A model generated the notes under the pieces. It saw only the letters and a program-made list of their open reading frames with translations, was not told the DNA's origin and searched no databases. Position numbers and translations under genes: made by a program. This document shows positions 1 through 6,114 of a DNA stretch of 7,273 nt, in pieces. Origin of the DNA: Sulfitobacter sp. (GTDB lineage: Bacteria; Pseudomonadota; Alphaproteobacteria; Rhodobacterales; Rhodobacteraceae); NCBI GenBank assembly GCA_024636395.1, contig JAGXHD010000127.1, positions 1-7,273 on the forward strand. The letters are read 5' to 3'. Numbering within the stretch: position 1 is the stretch's first letter; the number at the start of each line of letters is the position of its first letter.

Positions 1-1099
1 ATCGCCAGCGCAGAAGACCGATTACATCGAAGGCATCCGCACCGAATATGAAGAGGTTGCCGAGAAACATGCGCGGGCCGAACTGGCCAAGAAGCGCCTG
101 CCGCTCGCTGCGGCGCGGGCCAATGCACTGAAAGTCGACTGGCAGGATTACGCAGTGCCCGCCCCGTCCTTTCTGGGCACGAAAGTGTTCGAGGATTGGG
201 ATCTGGCGGAACTCGCGCGCTACATCGACTGGACGCCGTTCTTCCAGACTTGGGAGTTGAAAGGCGGCTATCCGAAAATCCTCGAGGATGAGAAACAGGG
301 CGAGGCCGCGCGGGCCTTGTTCGCCGATGCCCAAGAGATGCTGGCCCAGATCATCGCGGAAAAATGGTTTCGCCCGCGCGCGGTCGTCGGCTTCTGGCCC
401 GCCAATGCGGTGGGCGACGACATTCATTTGTTCACCGATGACAGCCGCAGCGCCGATCTCGCAACGCTCCATACCTTGCGCCAGCAGGTGACGAAGCGTG
501 ACGGGCGGCCCAATGTGGCCTTGTCCGATTTCGTCGCCCCCGTCGGTGTGCCCGATTATGTCGGCGGTTTCGTCGTCACCGCAGGGATCGAGGAAGTCGC
601 CATCGCCGAGCGTTTCGAGCGCGCCAATGACGATTTCAACGCGATCATGGTCAAGGCCTTGGCCGACCGCTTTGCCGAAGCCTTTGCCGAGCGGATGCAT
701 GAAATGGTCCGTCGCGAGCTATGGGGCTATGCTCCGGATGAAAGCCTCGATCCGCGTGACCTGATCGGAGAGCCCTATCGCGGTATCCGGCCCGCGCCCG
801 GTTATCCGGCACAGCCGGACCATACCGAGAAGACAACATTGTTCGACCTGCTGGATGCCGAAGCGGTAACAGGCGTGCGCCTGACCGAAAGCATGGCGAT
901 GTGGCCGGGATCGTCTGTCTCGGGTCTCTATATCGGGCATCCGGATGCCTATTATTTCGGGGTAGCCAAGGTCGAGCAGGATCAGGTCGCCGATTATGCT
1001 GCGCGCAAGGGCATGCCGGTCGAAGATATCGAACGCTGGCTTGGCCCGATCCTGAACTATGTGCCGCGCACTGGGGCTGCCGCCCTGGCGGCGGAATAG
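1..1099 (+). CDS. metH: Cobalamin-dependent methionine synthase MetH, C-terminal part (5' truncated by window edge)
   Basis: MetH transfers the methyl group of 5-methyltetrahydrofolate to homocysteine through cobalamin, in the cytoplasm. The reading frame is open from base 2 to the TAG at 1097-1099 and gives 365 residues. The first ~50 residues are a charged helical linker after the cobalamin domain; the rest is the activation domain, which binds S-adenosylmethionine and flavodoxin to re-methylate oxidised cobalamin. Visible hallmarks are YIDWTPFFQTWEL (Asp at visible residue 76, matching the SAM-contacting Asp of the E. coli enzyme), RPAPGY (residues 263-268, the SAM-binding Arg and Tyr), and the ESMAMWPGSSVSG and DQVADYAARKGM blocks near the C-terminus. 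The homocysteine, folate and most or all of the cobalamin domains lie upstream of the window. Whether this is a full-length MetH or the second half of a split MetH, as occurs in some alphaproteobacteria, cannot be seen. The C-terminus looks intact. Confidence 0.96.
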   Translation, partial: SPAQKTDYIEGIRTEYEEVAEKHARAELAKKRLPLAAARANALKVDWQDYAVPAPSFLGTKVFEDWDLAELARYIDWTPFFQTWELKGGYPKILEDEKQGEAARALFADAQEMLAQIIAEKWFRPRAVVGFWPANAVGDDIHLFTDDSRSADLATLHTLRQQVTKRDGRPNVALSDFVAPVGVPDYVGGFVVTAGIEEVAIAERFERANDDFNAIMVKALADRFAEAFAERMHEMVRRELWGYAPDESLDPRDLIGEPYRGIRPAPGYPAQPDHTEKTTLFDLLDAEAVTGVRLTESMAMWPGSSVSGLYIGHPDAYYFGVAKVEQDQVADYAARKGMPVEDIERWLGPILNYVPRTGAAALAAE

Positions 1100-1103
1100 G
1101 GAT

Positions 1104-1126
1104 TGGGGCGCGCAGGTCGTGCCCCA
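1104..1126 (+). terminator. Weak hairpin just after metH, possible terminator
   Basis: TGGGGC at 1104-1109 pairs with GCCCCA at 1121-1126, leaving an 11-base loop; one more G-T pair can close inside it. It begins five bases after the metH stop, where a terminator is expected. No T-tract follows (the next bases are TCACCCC), so it is not a classical intrinsic terminator. It could act as an mRNA 3'-end barrier, or metH may be stopped by Rho. This is seen in the sequence; its function is inferred. Confidence 0.3.
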
Positions 1127-1206
1127 TCACCCCAAACCGGCTTCCGGCCCGAACGCCGTTCCTGCAACTGTGGTCGGGAAGACGCGCGCGCGCCTCATCA
1201 TCAGAG

Positions 1207-1220
1207 CTGCCTCTAGGCAG
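1207..1220. repeat. Short inverted repeat CTGCCT-CT-AGGCAG upstream of the sugar transferase
   Basis: Two six-base arms are separated by two bases in the spacer between metH and the sugar transferase gene, 77 bases before the likely ATG. As DNA it is a near-perfect dyad and could be an operator; as RNA it gives only a small five-pair hairpin. It follows an 11-base alternating CG run (1183-1193) and precedes a clear rise in A+T (1228-1265) where a promoter could lie. No regulator can be named, and a dyad this short may be chance. Confidence 0.3.
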
Positions 1221-1286
1221 GTATCAACGCACTGGGTAAGATCACAAAATAATTGAACAAATTGCTTCGAAAACCCGCGTTGATTC

Positions 1287-1290
1287 AGGA
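1287..1290 (+). promoter_or_regulatory. Shine-Dalgarno AGGA that sets the ATG start at 1298
   Basis: AGGA lies seven bases before the ATG at 1298, a normal spacing. The longer in-frame option, a TTG at 1253, has no purine-rich ribosome site before it and adds 15 residues unlike the start of related sugar transferases. The ATG is therefore preferred. Confidence 0.6.
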
Positions 1291-1297
1291 ACACCAG

Positions 1298-2260
1298 ATG
1301 CCGTCACAACCATCCTATCTGCCCTCGGTTGCAGCTTTGTGGATAGGAGGCAAACTCTCCTACCTGGAGCAGGTTTGCCTCAAATCATTTCTGGACCACG
1401 GGCATAGGACTATTCTGTATTCATATGATCAGGTGGCCAATGTCCCCGACGGCGTCGAGGTCATCGACGCGAATACGGTATTTACGCTCGATCAATATAT
1501 TACGCACAAAAAGTCAGGGTCTCCTGCGCTCCATTCCGATATATTCAGATATTACCTCATCGCAAATCATGATGTGATCTGGATAGATGCGGATGTCCTG
1601 TGCATGAAACCATGGGAATTCGACAGCAAACATGTTCACGGCTGGGAAAAAAAGCCGAGACTCGTATGCGGTGCCGTCTTGGGGTTTCCTAAAGATTCAG
1701 AGGCGTTGAACCAGCTTCTGGACTTCTGCAGGGATGAGTATCCGATACCGCCATGGTTGTCTCCGGAAGAGCAAGATAATTTGCGCGAGCTACACGAAAT
1801 AGGCACGCCCCAGCATGTGACCGAACTGCCGTGGGGCGTATGGGGTCCAGCCGCACTGACCTATTTCCTGAAGAAGACCGGCGAAATCGAACACACTATG
1901 GAACAAAACGCCTTCTATCCGATCAGCTTCAAGGACAGAAGAAAGCTATTGGCGCGCAAGGCTGATTTGAGTGCCGAGATCAATTCGGATTGCTATGGGG
2001 TTCATCTGTGGAACCGGCGTCTGAAACGACGGCTCGTGACCCATCATGATGGTATTCCTCTCCAGAAGAGCTTTCTTGGAGAGGCGTTGAAACGGCACAG
2101 GATTGACCCCCGGCTTGCCATGCTGCCGGATAACCCTCCTCCCGGGTTTCTGACCCGTGAAGAGATAAAGCAGAACGAAGCGAAAGCCGCGGCCGAAGCG
2201 TCGAAAAAGCATGGCGATGAAATGGGTGGTATGGTGCTCGGTTCAAATGAAGATCCGTGA
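1298..2260 (+). CDS. DXD-motif sugar transferase (GT32/capsular-polysaccharide-type glycosyltransferase)
   Basis: This is a predicted cytoplasmic GT-A-fold glycosyltransferase of 320 residues. The N-terminus (VAALWIGGKLSYLEQVCLKSF, ~11-31, then LYSYDQV and VPDGVEV) is typical of the family often annotated as sugar-binding-region DXD or capsular polysaccharide synthesis proteins. HSDIFRYYLI (79-88) and VIWIDADV (93-100) form the core; Asp97-Ala-Asp99 is the expected metal and nucleotide-sugar site. The WGPAALT block (182-188) matches the conserved C-terminal GP..LT region. The last ~35 residues are charged (Lys/Glu/Ala-rich) and probably a helical tail. There is no signal peptide or membrane segment. 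The sugar donor and acceptor are unknown. It is first of three co-directional genes, with two genes of related theme downstream. Base composition is more AT-rich than in metH. An A AAA AAG heptamer occurs at codons 117-119. The alternative TTG start at 1253 would give 335 residues. Confidence 0.88.
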   Translation: MPSQPSYLPSVAALWIGGKLSYLEQVCLKSFLDHGHRTILYSYDQVANVPDGVEVIDANTVFTLDQYITHKKSGSPALHSDIFRYYLIANHDVIWIDADVLCMKPWEFDSKHVHGWEKKPRLVCGAVLGFPKDSEALNQLLDFCRDEYPIPPWLSPEEQDNLRELHEIGTPQHVTELPWGVWGPAALTYFLKKTGEIEHTMEQNAFYPISFKDRRKLLARKADLSAEINSDCYGVHLWNRRLKRRLVTHHDGIPLQKSFLGEALKRHRIDPRLAMLPDNPPPGFLTREEIKQNEAKAAAEASKKHGDEMGGMVLGSNEDP

Positions 2261-2304
2261 ATTGCGCTAGGATTGCGTCAGTCGAAATGGTTGGTTCCTC
2301 GCAA

Positions 2305-2334
2305 TTGGTCACTTTCGTCTGTGGAACCTATAGG
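2305..2334 (+). promoter_or_regulatory. Possible sigma-70-like promoter before the second glycan gene
   Basis: TTGGTC (2305-2310) and TATAGG (2329-2334) are separated by 18 bases and lie 39-68 bases before the ATG at 2373, in the 112-base spacer after the sugar transferase. The match is imperfect, and the genes may simply be co-transcribed. An ATTGGTC heptamer occurs twice here (2304-2310 and 2356-2362). This is weak evidence. Confidence 0.2.
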
Positions 2335-2372
2335 CGTACATTCAAGCAATTCCGGATTGGTCCCATAGTGTC

Positions 2373-3239
2373 ATGAGCCGGGCGAAAGATACGCTTTTCC
2401 TGATCCGGGCAAAGGAATTCGACCGTCCCGCTCGGCTATTGGCGGAACGCTTGACGCGAATTGGCGGCGTGCGGGTCATTGTTGTCGTTGACGAGCGCGG
2501 GGGCTTGGCCGATACCGCTCCATTCGAAAAGATATCCCTGCATGAAGAGGCTTTGGCCGGGATCGGGTTGACGGGCCTGCCCGAGAATTGGGGCTGGTTC
2601 TATGGGGATATGTGTTATTATCTCGCGGCGTCGCAATTCCCGGATTATTCGTATTACGCATTGATCGAGTCCGACGTTTATTTGCCGGAATTAAGTGTGA
2701 AACCACTATTGGCCGCATTCGAGGCCAGCGATGCAGATGCGATTGCCGCGCAGCTTGCTCCCACGACAGAGCCGAAAAAATTCTCGAAAGGGCTTGCTGC
2801 GCTGAATCTGAATCCCGCTTGGGGCTGTATCTTTCCGTTGAGCCGCGTGAGCAAAGGTTTGTTGACCACCATGCAGGATCTCCGCCGCGATGCGTTGCAC
2901 AAAATACCGGAGCAGAAACTGAATGATGAGGGCGTATTGGTTGGCGCCGTGCAGCGCGGCGGGTTTTCCGTTGCCCGTCTGGAAGATTTGCTGCCCGCGC
3001 TTGTCAGCAAAGATACGTTCGACACTAATCCTCCGCATTTGCTCGAAGCCATTGCCCAAGACGAACACGAGGCGCGCTTGTTTCATCCCGTGGTGATGTT
3101 CGAAACTGTGCTGGCCAGAATAGAGTCGGGCGAGAAGAATTATACCCGCCACCGGCTGCGCAACGTTTTGCGCATGGCGCAGCCGCCAATGGAACAAGCT
3201 TTGATACAAGCACTCGCCAAAAGAGAGACATCAACGTGA
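2373..3239 (+). CDS. Putative GT-A-like glycosyltransferase of unrecognised family
   Basis: I do not recognise a named family for this 288-residue protein. It opens with a hydrophobic strand (TLFLIRA, 7-13) and a second one (VRVIVVVDE, 33-41), followed by a Trp/Tyr-rich stretch (NWGWFYGDMCYYLA, 72-85) and YYALIESDVYLP (94-105). A buried strand ending in Glu99-Ser-Asp101 resembles the metal-binding DXD/EXD site of GT-A enzymes. AWGCIFPLSR (149-158) and an acidic NDEG turn (184-187) fit the usual acceptor and catalytic loops. No signal peptide or transmembrane helix is visible, so it is probably cytoplasmic. The ATG at 2373 has no strong Shine-Dalgarno site. The stop overlaps the GTG start of the methyltransferase gene, tying the two functionally. 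A role in the same surface glycan as its neighbours is inferred; a non-enzymatic nucleotide-sugar-binding role is also possible. Confidence 0.75.
   Translation: MSRAKDTLFLIRAKEFDRPARLLAERLTRIGGVRVIVVVDERGGLADTAPFEKISLHEEALAGIGLTGLPENWGWFYGDMCYYLAASQFPDYSYYALIESDVYLPELSVKPLLAAFEASDADAIAAQLAPTTEPKKFSKGLAALNLNPAWGCIFPLSRVSKGLLTTMQDLRRDALHKIPEQKLNDEGVLVGAVQRGGFSVARLEDLLPALVSKDTFDTNPPHLLEAIAQDEHEARLFHPVVMFETVLARIESGEKNYTRHRLRNVLRMAQPPMEQALIQALAKRETST
3222..3227 (+). promoter_or_regulatory. Purine-rich ribosome site for the overlapping GTG start
   Basis: AGAGAG, within the 3' end of the preceding gene, lies eight bases before the GTG at 3236. Combined with the four-base overlap GTGA (3236-3239), it supports a coupled start for the methyltransferase rather than a later one. 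Confidence 0.45.
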
Positions 3240-4117
3240 GCAGAAAAAACGCCGCTGCGCGAGTGACACATCTGGTCGACGCCCTGAATTTGAAAACACC
3301 GGTGCGCATCCTGGATATCGGGGCAAATCCACTGATCGAGGGCGAAGTATCCTACCAGATTCTACTCGACCACGGTTTCGCGGAAGTCGTTGGATTTGAG
3401 CCGCAACAAGATGCGCTGAAGACCCTGAATGCGAAGAAGTCAGCCGCCGAGACCTATCTGCCCTATGCTTTAGGTGATGGCACCACGCAGACTCTGCATC
3501 TTTATCAATCGCCCGGCTTCACCTCTGTCTATCCCGCCAATCCGAAAAGCGCGGAGTATTTGGGGTTTAAATCGGGCATGACCGAGACCGGCAGCGAGGC
3601 GATCAAAACCCGCAAGCTCGATCCCATTTCCGACATTCCGATGGTGGATTTCCTGAAAATCGACGTACAGGGGAGTGAAACAGCTATTCTGAAATACGGC
3701 CGCAAGAAGTTGTCGCAGGCCTGTGCCGTTCAGGCGGAGGTGAGAATGTTTCCGCTATACCAAGGAGAACCGCGCTACGGTGCACTTGATAACGAACTGT
3801 GCCGACAAGGTTTTGAGTTTTTGCGCTTCGCCGCGCTGAAACATGTCTGTTTGGCGCGGCGATTTCAAAAGCGTTTGAAACGGTCGCAATTCGCACAGGC
3901 GGTCGATGGCGATGCCTTCTATGTCCGCGATCTCCGCAATGTCGAGACATATGAGGACGAGCAGTTGAAAAAGCTGGCTGTCATTGCCGACGCTATCATC
4001 CAGAGCCATGATCTGGCTTTGTTTGCTCTGGAAACACTACTGGAAAGGCAAAATATCGACATGTCGGTGATTGATAACTACTTTGCCGAGATCCCTGAGG
4101 ATGTGCTGAGGCCTTGA
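3236..4117 (+). CDS. FkbM-family SAM-dependent methyltransferase
   Basis: This predicted class I methyltransferase has 293 residues and a GTG start. The SAM-binding core is clear: RILDIGANP (24-32) as motif I, VVGFEP (51-56) ending in the acidic residue that holds the SAM ribose, and VDFLKIDVQGSE (137-148), the hallmark of the FkbM family. FkbM proteins O-methylate hydroxyl groups of polyketides and, very commonly in bacterial glycan clusters, of sugars. With two glycosyltransferase-like genes just upstream, a sugar O-methyltransferase capping or decorating a surface glycan is the best inference. Residues ~205-293 extend beyond the usual domain as a helical, charged region of unknown role. 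The start overlaps the previous stop by four bases, indicating translational coupling. It is the last gene of the + strand block; the next gene converges on it. Confidence 0.9.
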   Translation: MSRKNAAARVTHLVDALNLKTPVRILDIGANPLIEGEVSYQILLDHGFAEVVGFEPQQDALKTLNAKKSAAETYLPYALGDGTTQTLHLYQSPGFTSVYPANPKSAEYLGFKSGMTETGSEAIKTRKLDPISDIPMVDFLKIDVQGSETAILKYGRKKLSQACAVQAEVRMFPLYQGEPRYGALDNELCRQGFEFLRFAALKHVCLARRFQKRLKRSQFAQAVDGDAFYVRDLRNVETYEDEQLKKLAVIADAIIQSHDLALFALETLLERQNIDMSVIDNYFAEIPEDVLRP

Positions 4118-4127
4118 TCAAGGCATC
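4108..4127. repeat. Imperfect palindrome over the 3' end of the methyltransferase gene, possible bidirectional terminator
   Basis: The 14-base core GCCTTGATCAAGGC (4111-4124) is a perfect palindrome containing the TGA stop. After one mismatch it extends by two more pairs (4108-4109 with 4126-4127). As RNA it folds into a stem of five pairs with a GATC loop, the same on both strands. No T-tract follows on either side, so efficient intrinsic termination is doubtful. Its place between convergent genes suggests a transcription-end role. This is inference. Confidence 0.35.
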
Positions 4128-4319
4128 GCTGAACCGCTCTTGCACCCGGGCCTCGGAAGCAGCGCATAAAGGCCATCGCGTAGAGAATATTCAACCGCCC
4201 ATTCTTCTCCCCTGAGCAGACGTTGTAATAATGTCCGTATGACAACAACCACCAAAGAACCAACCCTGCCACTGTCCCCGCCGGATGCCTAATCTGTCAT
4301 GCACACAGCGCAAACCGGA
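4118..4319. other. Convergent intergenic spacer without a convincing gene
   Basis: These 202 bases separate the methyltransferase (+) and flavoprotein (-) genes, which converge here. I find no tRNA, no strong hairpin with a T-tract and no mobile-element end. A 64-codon - strand frame (4272 to 4078) starts with GTG, has no ribosome site, and overlaps the methyltransferase end; I do not call it. The spacer could be the right-hand junction of the inserted glycan block, but no repeat matching the left junction is visible. Confidence 0.5.
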
Positions 4320-5732
4320 TCAGTCGAGCGCGGCGTGGCCGATTGGCTTGCATGCCGAAAGGTCGGACCCGCCGTCGTTCGCCGCCGCAGTTGCCAGATC
4401 GCGCAATGCGCTGCGGAGACCTTCCTCGAGCACCGGGTGATAGAATGGCATCGCGAGCATATCAGCCACGGTCATTTGCGCTTCGATCGCGAGGGCGAGC
4501 AGGTGGGCGATGTGCTCTGCTCCGGGTGTGCACATTTCGGCGGCCAGAAGCTGACCGGTGTCGCGTTTGGCATGAATGCGCAGCAAACCAGCGGCGGTTT
4601 GGGCCATGCGCGCCCGCGCTTGGGTCGAGAAATCGGCCGATCCCGTGGCAATGGCGTCAGCATCCAGTTCTGAAAGCGCTGGGCCCACGCGCGTCACCTG
4701 CGGCGAGCAGAATACGATCGATAGCGGAACACGACGGCACAATCCGTCACCAGCCGCATCAGGTGCGGCCATACGGCCTGCAATATGGCCTTCATCAGCG
4801 GCCTCGTGCAGCAGAGGCCGATCTGCATTGGCATCTCCGATCAGAAACACCGGAAGATCTCCGATCCGCAGCGTATGCGGATCGATGTCTGGCATGCCCT
4901 TGTCGTCGAGCGGCACACCGAGCGTGTCCAGCCCGATGTCGCCAATATTGGGGCGCCGGCCCAGTGCAGCCAGCACGGCATCCGCGTCAAAGCTGCTGCC
5001 TACGGCAGTCACGCGGATGGTGTCACCATTGCCTTCAACTTCGGCTGGCGCACCGAGATGCAACGCAAACTCGCTCTGAAGCAGAGGGCGGAAGGCTGCG
5101 AAAACCTCCCGATCGTCAATCCCTGCGAGTGTATCGCCCGTATCGAAACCGGCCACGTCAAGCCCGAGGCGCGCAAGGGCTTGGGCAATTTCGACTCCAA
5201 TCGCGCCCATGCCGATCACGGCGATGCGGCGTGGAAGGTCGGCCTGCTCGAACAGAGTGTCCGTCGTCAGGATCCGGTCGCCAAAACCGCGCCACGGCTC
5301 CGGCACCACAGGGCGGCTGCCGGGCGCGAGGATGATCGCACGTGCTTCGATCTTGTCGCCGTTCACTTCAAGCCGCCCCGGTCCCAGAAGGCGCGCACGT
5401 CCCGCTATGGCCCGTTTGCCCAACTCTTCCGGCACGGCCTTGGGCCCCTTCACAAAGCCGTCGCGCATCTCGCGCACGCGTGCCAGCACCGCCGGAATGT
5501 CTGCGCGCAGACTGTCAGCGCCATGGATGCCGAACGTGTCGAACGTGTGCCGCCTGTGAAAGGCATTGGCCGCCTCGATCAGCGCCTTGGACGGCATACA
5601 GCCAACGGCCGCGCAGGTTGTTCCCCAATGCCCGTCATTGACCAGCAGGAAATCATTCGTGTAGCGACGCACCTCGCGCAGGGCCGAAAGCCCTGCACTG
5701 CCTGCGGCGACGATGACAGTATCGACTCTCAT
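4320..5732 (-). CDS. Dihydrolipoamide-dehydrogenase-like FAD/NAD(P) disulfide oxidoreductase
   Basis: This 470-residue group I flavoprotein disulfide reductase uses NAD(P)H and FAD to reduce a disulfide (or the reverse), in the cytoplasm. The N-terminal FAD site reads AAGSAG (9-14), where the usual first glycine is Ala9. GTTCAAVGCMPSK (37-49) carries the redox pair Cys40/Cys45. The second dinucleotide motif VIGMGAIGVEIAQALARLG, followed by an acidic residue (FD), suggests NAD rather than NADP. FLIGDANADRPLLHEAADEG is the second FAD motif. HPVLEE near the C-terminus holds the catalytic His-Glu pair of the partner subunit, so an active dimer is expected. There is no fused lipoyl domain and no pyruvate or oxoglutarate dehydrogenase genes nearby, so the substrate may be another lipoyl or low-molecular-weight disulfide. 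The ATG at 5732 lies four bases after the cupin stop, with a weak GGACGAG site (5740-5746), so coupled translation is likely. The frame stays open upstream to 5993 only as a shadow of the cupin gene. Confidence 0.9.
   Translation of the reverse strand: MRVDTVIVAAGSAGLSALREVRRYTNDFLLVNDGHWGTTCAAVGCMPSKALIEAANAFHRRHTFDTFGIHGADSLRADIPAVLARVREMRDGFVKGPKAVPEELGKRAIAGRARLLGPGRLEVNGDKIEARAIILAPGSRPVVPEPWRGFGDRILTTDTLFEQADLPRRIAVIGMGAIGVEIAQALARLGLDVAGFDTGDTLAGIDDREVFAAFRPLLQSEFALHLGAPAEVEGNGDTIRVTAVGSSFDADAVLAALGRRPNIGDIGLDTLGVPLDDKGMPDIDPHTLRIGDLPVFLIGDANADRPLLHEAADEGHIAGRMAAPDAAGDGLCRRVPLSIVFCSPQVTRVGPALSELDADAIATGSADFSTQARARMAQTAAGLLRIHAKRDTGQLLAAEMCTPGAEHIAHLLALAIEAQMTVADMLAMPFYHPVLEEGLRSALRDLATAAANDGGSDLSACKPIGHAALD
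4862..4884. repeat. Perfect 9-bp inverted repeat with 5-base loop inside the flavoprotein gene
   Basis: CGATCCGCA (4862-4870) and TGCGGATCG (4876-4884) are exact reverse complements around GCGTA. This is the strongest simple hairpin I found in the window. It sits in coding sequence (the region encoding DPHTLRIGD) and could fold in the mRNA or be a chance product of GC-rich codons. No function is assigned. Confidence 0.5.
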
Positions 5733-5736
5733 GCGA

Positions 5737-6114
5737 TCACTCGTCCGCGTCGGCTTCGGACTTGGTGGCATGCTCGGTGCCGGGTGCGTGTTCAGGCGGG
5801 CTGTAGGTCGTGAACAGTTTGAGCATCCCTGATCCGGTATTTCGGAAGTTGTGGAAAACGCCTGACGGCACAATCGCGACATCACCGTCGGCGACTTCGG
5901 TCTCGGTCTCGCCGATCTTGGCAACACCGGAGCCCGCCACGAAATACAGCAGCTGGTCGTGTCCCTCATGGACCTCGCCGCCGATCTCGCCACCTTCCGG
6001 AATGGCCATCAGAACCAGTTGCGTCTTATCCCCGGTCCAGAGGACATTGCGAAACTCGTCGTTCTGACGGGCCAGTTCAACAACTGGGAGCGTAAGTTTT
6101 TCGGTTTCGGACAT
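5737..6114 (-). CDS. Small single-domain cupin protein
   Basis: This is a 125-residue cytoplasmic beta-barrel (cupin 2 fold) protein. The first cupin motif reads EIGGEVHEGHDQLLYFVAGSG (43-63), giving probable metal ligands His49, His52 and Asp53 or Gln54 instead of the classical HxH...E. The second motif is PSGVFHNFRN (83-92) with His88, matching PxGxxHxxxN. The ending LKLFTTYSPPEH (98-109) and an acidic tail are typical of a widespread family of small stand-alone cupins, sometimes annotated as mannose-6-phosphate isomerase-like; the real reaction is generally unknown. The start is fixed by an AGGAGG site seven bases upstream of the ATG. It is followed after four bases by the flavoprotein gene, so the two are almost certainly co-translated. 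Its nearness to a persulfide-dioxygenase-like gene suggests a thiol or sulfur role, since some cupins are thiol dioxygenases, but that is inference. Confidence 0.9.
   Translation of the reverse strand: MSETEKLTLPVVELARQNDEFRNVLWTGDKTQLVLMAIPEGGEIGGEVHEGHDQLLYFVAGSGVAKIGETETEVADGDVAIVPSGVFHNFRNTGSGMLKLFTTYSPPEHAPGTEHATKSEADADE

Noticed and set aside
651..1130. 159-codon frame on the - strand over the metH end
   Set aside because: It is a shadow of the metH coding sequence: its protein is Arg/Pro/Ser-rich and low-complexity, and metH is unmistakable on the other strand.
1183..1193. Alternating CG run as possible Z-DNA
   Set aside because: Only 11 bases long in GC-rich DNA; too short to support a structural claim.
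901..1239. 112-codon + strand frame running from metH into the spacer
   Set aside because: Most of it overlaps metH out of frame, it has no ribosome site, and its composition is typical of GC-rich shadow frames.
1253..1297. TTG start adding 15 residues to the sugar transferase
   Set aside because: No ribosome site precedes the TTG, while AGGA lies seven bases before the ATG at 1298, and the extra residues do not resemble the family start.
2706..3209. 167-codon - strand frame opposite the second glycan gene
   Set aside because: It is fully antisense to a gene whose protein has coherent strands and motifs and whose stop overlaps the next start. The antisense product shows no recognisable motif.
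4078..4272. 64-codon - strand frame in the convergent spacer
   Set aside because: It has a GTG start without a ribosome site, overlaps the methyltransferase end, and shows no domain or transposase motif.
4785..5813. 342-codon and 330-codon (4343-5335) + strand frames opposite the flavoprotein gene
   Set aside because: Both are antisense to a gene with all flavoprotein disulfide reductase motifs. Their products are rich in Arg, His, Ala and Pro without domains, as expected of shadows in GC-rich DNA.
5733..5993. 87-residue N-terminal extension of the flavoprotein
   Set aside because: It overlaps the cupin gene in another frame and has Ser/Arg/Pro-rich nonsense composition. The Rossmann motif begins right after the ATG at 5732.
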